Source of the DNA: JAXHMB01 sp034521755
GTDB lineage: Bacteria > Bacteroidota > Rhodothermia > Balneolales > Balneolaceae
NCBI GenBank assembly: GCA_034521755.1
Contig: JAXHMB010000006.1
Location: 62,001 to 126,000, forward strand
Length of the DNA stretch: 64,000 nt
Reading direction: 5' to 3'
The position numbers were made by a program, and so were the translations under genes. Of this stretch, positions 31,748 to 40,936 are shown one piece after another (the stretch's first letter is position 1; the number at the start of each line of letters is the position of its first letter). The notes beneath the pieces were generated by a model. The model was not told where the DNA came from. It saw nothing but the letters and a program-made list of their open reading frames with translations, and did no database searches.

Positions 31748-32336
31748 TTAACTTAAAAATTCAGATGTTAGTTGTTGTACTTCTTCAATTCCGGTTCGTT
31801 TTTCGGATGAAGCTATAATAATGGGCACTTCTTATATTCATCTCGTTCAAAATCTTTTCCAGGCGAAACTTTGATTGATTCTGCTTATTTCTGGACAGCT
31901 TATCTGCCTTAGCTAAAACTACAGCAAAAGGCAGGCGGTTGGAACCCAGCCAATAGAAAAAATCTTCATCCAGCTGTGTTGGCTTATGCCTGATATCAAC
32001 CAAATGAAGTACCATGCGCAGGGTTTCTCTGCCAAGCAGATAGTCACGGATGTCGCGTCCCCATCGTTCGCGTTCTTTTTTTGATACTTTGGCATACCCG
32101 AAACCCGGCAGATCTACAAAAAAAGCTTTGTCATCAATAAGATAATAATTCATCTGCTGGGTCTTGCCCGGCACATTGCTTGTTCGAGCTAATCCTCCGT
32201 GATTCATGATAGCATTTATCAAAGAAGATTTTCCCACATTAGATCGGCCGGCAAAGCAGATTTCAGGATACCTGGGTGGTGGGCAATGGTCAAGTGAAGG
32301 CGCGCCGGTTACAAATTCTGCTTTATTGAACTTCAT
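31748..32336 (-). CDS. engB: Ribosome biogenesis GTPase EngB/YsxC (one frameshift)
   Basis: Small GTPase of about 196 residues needed for large-subunit assembly. G1 GRSNVGKSS, G2 region TSNVPGKTQQMNYY, G3 DLPGFGYAKV, G4 AKADKLS. A break near 31835 moves the end into EVPIIIASSEKRTG (G5 SSEKRTG) and TSEFLS. Start ATG 32336 overlaps the purF stop (TGATG). Confidence 0.93.
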
Positions 32337-33840
32337 CAAACAATCTCGTTTGCTTCTTTCTCAATGCCAAAATTGACAGGTACCGGATAGTTCTCTGTAA
32401 AGCACGCTGTGCAGTATTCATTGCCATTTGGATTTGCCCCTTTTACTGCAGAAACAAGCCCTTCGGCAGACAAATACCGGAGGCTGTCAACACCAATCTC
32501 TTTGGCCATTTCATCGATATTACGATTAAAACGGTTGGCCATCAGCTCTTCAGGATCAGGAAAATCCATCCCGTAATAACAAGGGCTTATGATAGGCGGT
32601 GAACTTACCAAAAAGTGAACTTCTCTGGGATTTGCTTTGCGGATCATATCCACCAGATATTGGGAGGTCGTTCCCCGGACGATGGAGTCATCCACGATAA
32701 TAACCGATCGATCTTCAATCACCCCTTTTACCGTATTGAATTTGGTGCGCACTTTTTGCACGCGGGATTTTTGTCCCGGTGAGATAAAGGTTCTACCTAC
32801 ATAATGATTTCGTATAAGGCCGATTTCAAACTTACACTCATATCCCAGCTTCTGATTTTCGTGGACATAACCCAAAGCAGCCGTGTTGCTGGAGTCGGGT
32901 ACAGAAATAACAATGGGCTTCTTATTATCCGGTGCATTCTGGATCACTTCACTCAGCGGATGTTCTTTCGCCAAATACTTACCCAGATTACGGCGCACCT
33001 TATCTACATTTTCACCAAAAATTTTACTGTCAGGCCGAGAGAAATAAACGTATTCAAAAATGCACTGGCTCGATCCTGTTCCATATTCAGGCTCCAATTT
33101 GTATGAGGTCGGTTTCCCTTGCTCCTTCACTTTATTATCTATCACCAATACTTCGCCCGGCTCCACATCACGTATATATTCGGCATTTATGATATCAAAA
33201 GCACAGGTTTCACTGGCTACACAATAGCTGTCGTCAACCTTTCCTAAAGCCAGCGGACGAAATCCGTTGGGATCGCGAACAGCGATCAGGCAATCATCGG
33301 TTTGCATCACCAAGCTGTAGGCACCTTCAATTTGCAGATAGGGCATCCAGAATTTGTTCAATCTGTGTTTCTTTCTGACTTTTGGATATAAGGTGCAGAA
33401 TAAGCTCGGTGTCAGATGTACTCTGAAAAAGTACCCCTTCCTGCCGAAACCGATCCGCGAAGCTGTTTGGCATTGGCCAGATTTCCATTATGTCCAATGG
33501 CCAGATTTCCCTTTCTGTAATGAACCCGAAATGGCTGAATGTTCGCAGGATTCTTGGAAGATCCGGTAGTCGAATATCGATTGTGACCAATAGCCGAACG
33601 TCCTTTTAGTTCTTCTTTAAAAATCTTTTGATCATCAAAGACGCTGAGTACCAATCCAAAATCTTTATGAGCCGGCATGGTCCACCGTTCTTTTTTCTCA
33701 TCATAATAGGATGTGACAATCCCCGCTGATTCCTGTCCGCGGTGCTGAAGAGAGTGCAATCCATAGTAGGTTAAAAGAGCTGCATCAGGATGATCGTAAA
33801 TGCCAAAAATGCCGCAATAATCGCGTGGTTTGTCAAGCAT
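32336..33840 (-). CDS. purF: Amidophosphoribosyltransferase (two frameshifts)
   Basis: First committed step of purine synthesis. A short propeptide precedes the catalytic Cys in DYCGIFGIYDH; the glutaminase domain has LQHRGQESAG, GHNRYST and GHNGNL; the PRPP-binding loop is VIIVDDSIVRGTT; a late SEGLV and CTACFTENY region is typical. Breaks near 33470 and 33345 each need one base. About 500 residues. Confidence 0.94.
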
Positions 33841-33937
33841 GAAACTGGGTCGCAGGATTCAGGTTTTTGAAAGCATCTAAATTTACAAAAAAGGAAAGGT
33901 AATTAGTAGCAGTTTTAAAAATGATATAAACATAAAA

Positions 33938-34000
33938 CATATCACAAATAAAAAAGCCCTCGCAGATATTGCAAGGACTCGAAGAGCAGGAAACGAGATT
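33938..34000 (-). repeat. Partial copy of the tRNA-Gly 3' end and its terminator
   Basis: 63 bases align with 36257-36320 with about six differences; the first 28 bases are identical. It covers the tRNA-Gly terminator hairpin and the acceptor/T-stem 3' strand (CAGGAAACGAGATT in plus sense), then diverges. A candidate attachment-site remnant about 2.3 kb downstream of the intact tRNA. Confidence 0.7.
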
Positions 34001-34086
34001 TCCCGAAGACTTTCCCGTTATAAGCTTTAACTTTACTTATAAATATCTTCAGTACAGATTAGCAAAAAACAGTTGCTCAACGGATC

Positions 34087-35379
34087 TTAAAACTGATCAA
34101 TATTGCTTGCTTCATATGAGAGATCATTGGGATCAAGTTTCAGCAGATAGAAACCGGCATCCAAACCCGTATGATCACTTTCATTTGTGCTTATATGTAC
34201 TGAAAATTAAAATGGAACCATCTGGGTGTTCAAGAGATAAAGTCTGTATTAAATTTTAAATTTCCCATTTGAGAAAAACCAGAGTACAGATCACTTGGTG
34301 TAAATATATCCCTGTTACCAGCGTTCTGATCAATCATAGAGAAGTGCTCGAAATAAGCATTTGTATTTCCACGTTCATAAGAAAAGTAGCTCGCTACTAC
34401 CCGGCCATCACTTAGCCCAGTGGCTCCCTGAAAGCAACTGGAACTGGTAGCTCTCCGCGGAGTTTCGTCAATCCATTTATCCCAAATAAGATTTCCATTA
34501 CCATCAATATAAATCCACTTTGTATCATAATCTTTATAAAAAGAATAGCCCGGCTCATCATTGTGTTTTCTGTTTCTCTCGTTATAAAAAGTCCACCGTC
34601 TCTTAACCTGGTCATGGTCATTTCTCCATCATACCTATCACCATGAACAAAGGCGATGAGCGGTTCATCATCCTGATAGGCATAAGGGTCGCCCCAGAAA
34701 ACATGACTGCCAATAACTTGGTTCTGGTCATTCCGAGTACGTACCCATAAATCATTGGCTTTGTAGTATGTGTCGGTACTGCACCATTATTGTAAAGTAA
34801 ATCCGAGGTAATAATATCAAACCGGTTTCCATTAATTCTCAATACAATGTGAACCGATATAGTCTCCGTTAATAAAATCAGATTCTCACGTTTCTTGTTG
34901 ATTCCCATCAACTCTTTTTTGGATAGTTTGCTGTATAACGTAATCCCTATCGTCTTGCTTCAATGTGCACCCATCTATAGGCGACTGGATCCAGCATAAA
35001 AGGTTGTAAATGAAGCCGTATAATACTCAGGATCATCAGAATTAATTGGATCTCGCTTAAAGCATCATTGCCCCATGTTGCCTGAAAGACTATCGCCGTA
35101 GGTATCGACAGTTAACTTATACCCATAGTTACCAAACATCGTTATATTACCATCATTATTAGTGGTTAAAGCAAAATTTGTGCTTTTCCCCACCTCCCCC
35201 CATACAAATCTTCAAGGGAAAGATCTTCAGTATATATAGGATAATAATTCACAAAAAGTCGCGGGCTTGTTTTTATCTTCTCCAATTTTAGTACCTGTTC
35301 CAGAATCTTTACAAGAAAAAGAATAAATCCCGCTATTAAAAATAATTTTCGGTAATATCCGGTATAGATCGTACATCAT
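34087..35379 (-). pseudogene. Hypothetical lipoprotein, decayed or frameshifted
   Basis: The start (MMYDLYRILPKIIFNSGIYS) is approximate; lipobox-like FSCKDSGTG follows. Recoverable segments in several frames: RNDQNQVIGSHVFWGDPYAY, LIAFVHGDRYDGEMTMTRLR, WIYIDGNGNLIWDKWIDET, LSDGRVVASYFSYERGNTNA and a C-terminal GLDAGFYLLKLDPNDLSYEA ending at 34087. The repeated DG.(V/L)..S... blocks could be propeller-like blades, but I cannot name a family. Several breaks. Confidence 0.5.
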
Positions 35380-35439
35380 ATCTTTAATATTTAAGTTTAT
35401 TGTTTCGTAATAATGTTGCAAAAAAGATTAGTGTATGTG

Positions 35440-36101
35440 CTAATTGCTGTTAAAACCAGCATAAGTCACCGATCCCTCAAGCGTTATATTTCTATTTTGA
35501 CCAACCGGAGGATCTTCCTCGAAACTTATTGTAAAATCAAAACTAGCATTCAGCATAGATTCATCTTCTGTAAGGTTATAATCAATAGACTGTAAATTTA
35601 AAGTTCCACTCACCGAGTGGGTGCCCCAACCTGAGAATCATATGCTGTTGCTTCAAATGACCCGAGATCTATATTAGCTAGTCTATATAGCGTTAAATAC
35701 TCTTCCTGACTTGTAAGCTGTCCGGGCCCTTGTTTATCATTTATTTTAATTGCTAATAATCCAGGTGATTTCACATCATCAACAAGATTGATATTACCAC
35801 TATAACCCTCGGGAGCTAGAAAAAAAGTAATTCCGGTATAAGACTCTCCATCAATATTTTTTTTCGATTCATCCAGATTCACAAATGCAACTGCTTCTTC
35901 AAATTCCGGTGTTTCTGAAGGAGAAAGTACCTGACCATCAACTGTCTTTGTAATATTAAATGTACTAGTTGACTGACTATCAAAAAACTTATGTTCTAAC
36001 TTTTGATTTTCATCACCTGACCCTGTGCCAGAATCACTGCATGAAATTCCCATCAAACATGAAAATAATAATAACACAAAAAGTTTCTTTGCACGAACCA
36101 T
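35440..36101 (-). CDS. Hypothetical lipoprotein (one frameshift)
   Basis: About 219 residues. The signal peptide MVRAKKLFVLLLFSCLMGIS is followed by CSDSGTGSGDE; the Cys is the probable lipidation site. The body is beta-rich (SYTGITFFLAPEGYSGNINL, EEYLTLYRLANIDLGSFEAT). A break near 35615 separates the last part (LNLQSIDYNLTEDE, FDFTISFEEDPP, TLEGSVTYAGF) ending at TAG 35440. The mature N-terminus C(S/K)DSGTG is shared with the next gene, suggesting paralogous leaders. Function unknown. Confidence 0.65.
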
Positions 36102-36272
36102 AATAGTAACCTCGTTATATATTGGTATAAGCCCTGATAGGCATATTGCTTATCAGCTTATCTAATAAGTTGGTTAAAGCTGTATAACTTTGACAAATAA
36201 TGCACTACATGATTATGTGGTTTTAAAATTAGGAAGAGCTTATTTTAATAGGTGAGCATATCACAAATAAAA

Positions 36273-36300
36273 AAGCCCTCGCAGAAAACTGCAAGGGCTT
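36273..36300 (-). terminator. Terminator downstream of tRNA-Gly
   Basis: AAGCCCTCGCAG pairs with CTGCAAGGGCTT around AAAA (one mismatch), preceded by an A run on the plus strand (T run in transcript sense). It lies just after the minus-strand tRNA-Gly. Confidence 0.65.
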
Positions 36301-36304
36301 GAAG

Positions 36305-36376
36305 AGCGGGAAACGAGATTCGAACTCGCGACCTTCTCGTTGGCAACGAGATGCTCTACCACTGAGCTATTCCCGC
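36305..36376 (-). tRNA. tRNA-Gly (anticodon GCC)
   Basis: Acceptor GCGGGAA/TTCCCGC, D arm GCTCAGTGGTAGAGC, anticodon stem TCTCG/CGAGA with loop TTGCCAA (GCC), T arm GCGAG TTCGAAT CTCGT. All stems pair. CCA is not encoded. Confidence 0.95.
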
Positions 36377-36404
36377 AATAATTTATTTTAATTGCTTCCA
36401 TAAA

Positions 36405-36488
36405 GCGAAAACGAGATTTCCCGAGTCCTCGGAACGACCTTCTCGTTGGTCCCGACACATCGGGGCTCTAGCACTCAGCTATTCCCGC
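36405..36488 (-). pseudogene. Degenerate tRNA-Gly copy carrying two palindromes
   Basis: Minus-strand GCGGGAATAGCT, AGTG, TAGAGC match tRNA-Gly. The 5' half of the anticodon arm is replaced by a CCCGAT...GTCGGG palindrome, followed by CCAACGAGAAGGTCG from tRNA-Gly. The T loop is replaced by TTCCGAGGACTCGGGAA, then ATCTCGTTT and a 3' strand. It lies 28 bases upstream of the intact gene. Not expected to be functional. Confidence 0.75.
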
Positions 36489-36552
36489 TTTTGAAAGAGT
36501 CCCAAATATAAGGCGCTTAGGGTATACATTTCAACAGTAATTTTGAAAATTA

Positions 36553-36627
36553 TGTCATCCTGAATTTAGTTCAGGATCTAAAGCACAATTTCCTATAGCA
36601 GCTTTTTCTAAGGTGATCAGCATGACA
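36553..36627. repeat. 75-base element with TGTCAT/ATGACA ends
   Basis: Begins TGTCATCCTGAA and ends ATGACA, with an internal CCTGAA...TTCAGG hairpin and AGCAC. It resembles the elements at 54203-54279 and 54316-54394 in length and termini. Non-coding. Confidence 0.5.
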
Positions 36628-36643
36628 CGTATCCTGACATGTG

Positions 36644-37102
36644 CTATCGCTTAATCTTTTTGAGCGTTTCACTAGAACTGATAATCTCTTTTATTTCCTC
36701 ATCATCAGGCAGCATGGGCTTATCCCTGTATCTATCTACGATGCACAAAAAGCCGAGTGGTTCTTGCTTATCTGCTTGAAACTGGTGCATGGTTTCGGGT
36801 GAAATATAGACCACATCATGCAGGCCAAGCTCATACACTTCATTATCCAAAATCACTGAGCCTGATCCTCGAATAATGACTACCGAATGTGGGTGGCGGT
36901 GATGCTCAAATGATGTATATCCACCTGCCTCTACCTCAAAATAGCGTGTTTGAAAATTTAGCTGCTGCTCATCATTTCCTTCTCCCAACAGCGAATATCG
37001 AGTTACCCCTTCATAACAACCGGGATCATCTTTATACTTTTTTTGCGGTACACCCTTCCACTGATAATCTTTGCTTTTAATAACTTTTGAATTGTTTGTC
37101 AT
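36644..37102 (-). CDS. Cupin-domain protein (RLP-associated)
   Basis: 152 residues, intact. Cupin motifs: FEHHRHPHSVVIIRGSGSV (metal-binding His cluster) and YISPETMHQF (motif 2 His). ATG 37102 is chosen over an upstream alternative at 37135 because it follows the previous stop and has a GAAGGTGAAA ribosome binding site. In Rhodospirillum rubrum a cupin works after a RuBisCO-like protein to release methanethiol from methylthio-xylulose 5-phosphate; the pairing here suggests the same role by inference. Confidence 0.78.
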   Translation of the reverse strand: MTNNSKVIKSKDYQWKGVPQKKYKDDPGCYEGVTRYSLLGEGNDEQQLNFQTRYFEVEAGGYTSFEHHRHPHSVVIIRGSGSVILDNEVYELGLHDVVYISPETMHQFQADKQEPLGFLCIVDRYRDKPMLPDDEEIKEIISSSETLKKIKR

Positions 37103-37115
37103 AGCAATTTCACCT

Positions 37116-38219
37116 TCACTTAAGCATAGCCCCAAATTCTTCAGCTGCTACTTTGAGTCCTTCGGGATGTTCATACAAACTGCCTCCTATCAAAAATATA
37201 GTATCCGTACCATAGCTTTCAAGCCAGTCAGTCACAGTTGATCTTTTAATACCTCCACCCGGAACAGGAAACGATTTTTTGAACGGCAACTTTTCTGATC
37301 TTGCTGCATTGACGATATCTTGGCATTCTTTTTTCGAAAAGGAAAACCGTCCGTCTTTATTGGGAAATATTATCCCATCAGCACCAAGTGCTCTCCAAAG
37401 TTCTCCATAAAGGAAGTCCGGTGACAAACCTTTGGAATCTACTGTTGTGAGTGAACCTGAAAAAGCGGGGTGCCCCAAAATAGGTAATTCAATATTCATC
37501 CCGGCTAATTGATGCATCGTTTCAAGTCCTGCAATATGCGGACAAATAAGTACACCATCTGCCCCAAGCTCAGCAGCCAACTCATATCTTTTAATAGAAT
37601 CACTGGCTAAAGCCGTAATATTCGGAAAATATAGCGATCGCTTACCGGTTTTTTCTGCTGCCCTTTCCAGTGCGTTTACACAAGCCTTCACCCTGTCACT
37701 GAAAGGGGCATACTCTTGATTCGCCAACCCATGATCATCTTTGATGATATCAATACCGCCCAAAGCGAACTGATAACAAAAGTCAGCCAGCTCGTTTACA
37801 CTGCTGCCCAGTGGTTTTAATGCGGTACAGCTTAGTGCGTGATCACTGACGCCTGTCATTTCTCGAAGGCCTTCAATTCCAAAAGATGGCCCATTAAAAA
37901 AACTGCCGTTCAGCTTTTCCCACTCCGCAACAATGACCTTAATTCCAGGCTGAAGTGAAATATTGCCGTACAGAATATTTATGAACTGGGAAATATCATT
38001 GCCAACATTCTTAAGGGGCCAGGAAATAGAAATCTTCCATGATGTGTCGCCCAGCTGCTCTTTGGATGATAGGTTTCCAACAACTTTGGTTTCAATTTCT
38101 CCGGATATTACCGAGCGGGGAAGCTCTGTACTTTGTTCGAGACAAATTCCTTCAATCTTTTGGTCAATTTCTTCTTCATGCTGAAGAGTGACCAAATACG
38201 TAATGTCGAAGGTTTTCAT
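37116..38219 (-). CDS. RuBisCO-like protein (form IV)
   Basis: 367 residues, intact. RuBisCO-fold motifs are present but altered: TALKPLGSS (Lys135, equivalent to the catalytic Lys of the TxKP motif) and GGIDIIKDDH, where the metal-site K-D-D-E becomes K160-D-D-H163. Also GKRSLYFPNIT, ILGHPAFSG and PGGGIK near the phosphate site. The altered metal site argues against carbon fixation. The cupin gene starts 13 bases downstream, supporting a sulfur-salvage isomerase role (methylthioribulose 1-phosphate). purA lies 35 bases upstream on the same strand. Confidence 0.85.
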   Translation of the reverse strand: MKTFDITYLVTLQHEEEIDQKIEGICLEQSTELPRSVISGEIETKVVGNLSSKEQLGDTSWKISISWPLKNVGNDISQFINILYGNISLQPGIKVIVAEWEKLNGSFFNGPSFGIEGLREMTGVSDHALSCTALKPLGSSVNELADFCYQFALGGIDIIKDDHGLANQEYAPFSDRVKACVNALERAAEKTGKRSLYFPNITALASDSIKRYELAAELGADGVLICPHIAGLETMHQLAGMNIELPILGHPAFSGSLTTVDSKGLSPDFLYGELWRALGADGIIFPNKDGRFSFSKKECQDIVNAARSEKLPFKKSFPVPGGGIKRSTVTDWLESYGTDTIFLIGGSLYEHPEGLKVAAEEFGAMLK

Positions 38220-38254
38220 GAGAACTTATTAAGTAAACTTAGCAGCCTGCTATG

Positions 38255-39529
38255 CTAGACTACTATTGTTTCAGAACGCTTTGGACCTTTAGAAAGAATT
38301 TTCATATCCACATCAAGGTAGTCCTGTATAAATTGTACATATTCTCTTGCTTCTTTTGGTAATTTTTCCACGCTGCTGTAGGTGCTGATATCCTGTTTCC
38401 AGCCCGGCAAGGTAGTATAAATCGGTGTTACAGATTCTACTTCGGTAAGATCCAATGGATATACGTCTGTTTTATGACCGCCAATATCATACTCTGTACA
38501 TAGCTTTATTTTATCAAAATCATCCAGGATATCCATCTTGGTAATGGCAAGTTCATTTATGCCATTAATGCGAACAGCATATTTTAGAGCAACGAGGTCA
38601 ATCCATCCACAGCGGCGTGGACGTCCGGTAGTAGCACCAAACTCCTGACCTTTTTCACGAAGCAGTTCTCCAAACTCATCTTCCAGTTCGGTTGGAAAGG
38701 GTCCGTTGCCCACACGCGTACAGTATGCCTTGGTAATACCCATCACATGTTCAATAGCTGTTGGTGGAATACCTGATCCGGTACAAGCACCTCCTGCAGT
38801 TGGAGAAGAAGATGTGACGTAAGGATACGTACCATGATCAATATCCAACAAACTACCCTGGGCCCCCTCAAGCAAAATTTCTTTACCAGATTCTATGGCC
38901 TCGTGCAAAATATTGCTGGTATTTTTTATATAGGGACAAAGTCTATCAGCGGCCGCCAGCGCATCATCTAAAATCTCCTGCACGTCCAGCGTATCAACCT
39001 TATAGATATGCCGAAGTGATTCATTAATATCTTTAAGATTGCTTTCTACCTTTGATTTGAACGCCTCGGGGTGAAACAAATCTGACATGCGAATACCTAC
39101 CCGAGATACCTTACTAACATAAGCCGGACCAATACCTCTGCCGGTAGTACCAATGGCATCCTCACCACGATGCTTTTCTTTTACCTGATCCAGAACTTGA
39201 TGATAAGGTAAAATAACGTGTGCCGAATTACTGATGTGAAGCCGGTCTTTGAGGTTCACCCCCATTCCCTCAACTGTTTTTATTTCTTCCAGCAAGGCAT
39301 AAGGATCAATAACAACGCCATTGCCAATTATACATTCTGCCGAGCCATTAAAAATCCCGGACGGAATGAGGTGTAGCACTACCTTTTGATCGTCAAACTT
39401 CAGGGTATGGCCGGCATTGGCCCCTCCCTGGTAGCGGACGACATAGTCTGCCTCCTTGCTTAATAAGTCAACAACTTTTCCTTTTCCTTCATCGCCCCAC
39501 TGGGCACCGACAACTACTCGAATAGACAT
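38255..39529 (-). CDS. purA: Adenylosuccinate synthetase
   Basis: Joins IMP and aspartate using GTP. 424 residues, intact: P-loop GDEGKGK (12-18), GGANAGHT with the catalytic His41, GTTGRGIGPAY, LLEGAQGSLLDIDHGTYPYV and the C-terminal GTP-base KMDILDD segment. ATG 39529 is followed by the canonical MSIRVVVGAQWGDEG. A strong terminator lies upstream at 39548, so it has its own promoter or is first in the purA-RLP-cupin unit. Confidence 0.97.
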   Translation of the reverse strand: MSIRVVVGAQWGDEGKGKVVDLLSKEADYVVRYQGGANAGHTLKFDDQKVVLHLIPSGIFNGSAECIIGNGVVIDPYALLEEIKTVEGMGVNLKDRLHISNSAHVILPYHQVLDQVKEKHRGEDAIGTTGRGIGPAYVSKVSRVGIRMSDLFHPEAFKSKVESNLKDINESLRHIYKVDTLDVQEILDDALAAADRLCPYIKNTSNILHEAIESGKEILLEGAQGSLLDIDHGTYPYVTSSSPTAGGACTGSGIPPTAIEHVMGITKAYCTRVGNGPFPTELEDEFGELLREKGQEFGATTGRPRRCGWIDLVALKYAVRINGINELAITKMDILDDFDKIKLCTEYDIGGHKTDVYPLDLTEVESVTPIYTTLPGWKQDISTYSSVEKLPKEAREYVQFIQDYLDVDMKILSKGPKRSETIVV

Positions 39530-39547
39530 AGATTAATTTTTGCACAA

Positions 39548-39575
39548 AAAAAGGGGTGCTAAATCACCCCTTTTT
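39548..39575. terminator. Rho-independent terminator after the STAS gene
   Basis: AAAAAGGGGTG pairs perfectly with CACCCCTTTTT around a 6-base loop; A and T runs on both sides. It ends the minus-strand secDF-STAS transcript before purA. Confidence 0.85.
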
Positions 39576-39596
39576 AAAAGTTAAACTGGATGTGAA

Positions 39597-39944
39597 TTAG
39601 CTTTCCTCAGAATAGGATTCTACAGCTTTATCTACAGATTTAAAATGCTTAAATACGGTAATGAGCTTCGTTACAACTAACAAGCTTTCAATTTTATCAC
39701 TTGCATTAGCAATACGAAGATCTCCATCTGCTTTTCGCATGGTGGTAAGTCCACCAATGAGCATCCCTAATCCTGAAGAGTTCATAAACTTGACCTTACT
39801 CAGATCTACAACCACATTGGTCTGATCCTTTTCGATAAGTTCGTGAAGTTTTTCGTTGAGGCTTACAGCATCCGGGCCTCCCATAACGTTTCCTTTAAAC
39901 TCTATAACTACACAGTTGTAACGCTCCGAAACATTGAAATTCAT
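39597..39944 (-). CDS. STAS-domain anti-sigma factor antagonist
   Basis: 115 residues, intact, SpoIIAA/RsbV-like. The phosphorylation site is in VKFMNSSGLGML, flanked by VVVDLSKV. These proteins bind anti-sigma kinases when unphosphorylated. No anti-sigma kinase gene is adjacent. It lies 34 bases downstream of secF. Confidence 0.88.
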   Translation of the reverse strand: MNFNVSERYNCVVIEFKGNVMGGPDAVSLNEKLHELIEKDQTNVVVDLSKVKFMNSSGLGMLIGGLTTMRKADGDLRIANASDKIESLLVVTKLITVFKHFKSVDKAVESYSEES

Positions 39945-39978
39945 TTTTTATCCTATTGGTTAATGTTAGGAGTTCAAT

Positions 39979-40894
39979 TTAAGATGCTTCTCTTCTGCGG
40001 TGAAGCTCGACAACGGTAGCACTGGCTACAAACAATGAACTGTAAGTACCAATGATGACACCGAGCATCAGCGCAAATGAAAATCCTTTAAGTACTTCAC
40101 CGCCAAAGATAAATAGCACGGTTACCACAAACAAGGTCGTAATTGAAGTAATGACCGTACGGCTTAACGTATCATTCAGACTCTTGTTGATCATCTCATT
40201 ATAATCCATTGTTTTAAACTGAAGCATGTTTTCTCGAATGCGATCGTACACTACCACCGTATCATTCAGCGAATAACCCACAATGGTCAGAAATGCAGCA
40301 ATCATCGCCTGATCAATCTGCATGCTGAATGGAGCAATATTATTAAAGATTGTGAAAACCCCTAATACAATTACTACATCATGGAAAAGTGCCACCACCG
40401 CACCCATTGAAAAGGTCCAGTTTTTAAAGCGAATCAAGATGTAGATAAAGATAACCACCAGTGCAAAAATCACAGCATTAAGCGCACCGCTTTTGAGATC
40501 TTCAGCAAAACGAGGTCCTACCACATCTGGTCTTAATCAACTGATACGCATCATTATCGGGATAAGATTGTGCAATGACAGAGGTGATAATATCCTCTAC
40601 TACAGAAATTTCGCTTTCATTATCCGTTCTGATCAGAATATCAGTGTCAGATCCAAACTTTTTAACTTCGGGAGCTCCTTCCAAAGGTTCAGTTAATATG
40701 CTTCTGATATCTGATACCTGTACAGGTTGATCAAACTCCAGAACATATTCCTTACCGCCTCTGAAGTCAATGCCATACTGCAAGCCTTTTGTTGTAATGC
40801 CTATAAGAGCTGCAATAAACAGTGTAGCGGAAATAAAGTAAGCTATTTTGTGTGCTTTTATAAAGTCAAAACTTGGTGTTTCAAACCATCTCAT
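39979..40894 (-). CDS. secF: Protein translocase subunit SecF (one frameshift)
   Basis: Inner-membrane accessory factor of the Sec translocon, about 305 residues, six membrane segments. It starts MRWFETPSFDFIKAHK, with FRGGKEYVLEF in the periplasmic domain and VGYSLNDTVVVYDRIREN in the conserved membrane region. One extra base near 40520 divides it (TDVVGPRFAEDL continues in the next frame). It follows secD with a 42-base gap. Confidence 0.93.
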
Positions 40895-40936
40895 AATTAG
40901 TGTTCCTCAGTATTCTTGTATTAAAATTCTTTTGGA

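Larger units (their letters stand above)
33938..36376. mobile_element. Putative islet downstream of tRNA-Gly
   Basis: About 2.4 kb bounded by the partial tRNA-Gly 3' copy on the left and intact tRNA-Gly on the right. The contents are two AT-rich minus-strand lipoprotein genes sharing the same lipobox-region sequence. No integrase seen. Same geometry as the tRNA-Pro island. Confidence 0.45.
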
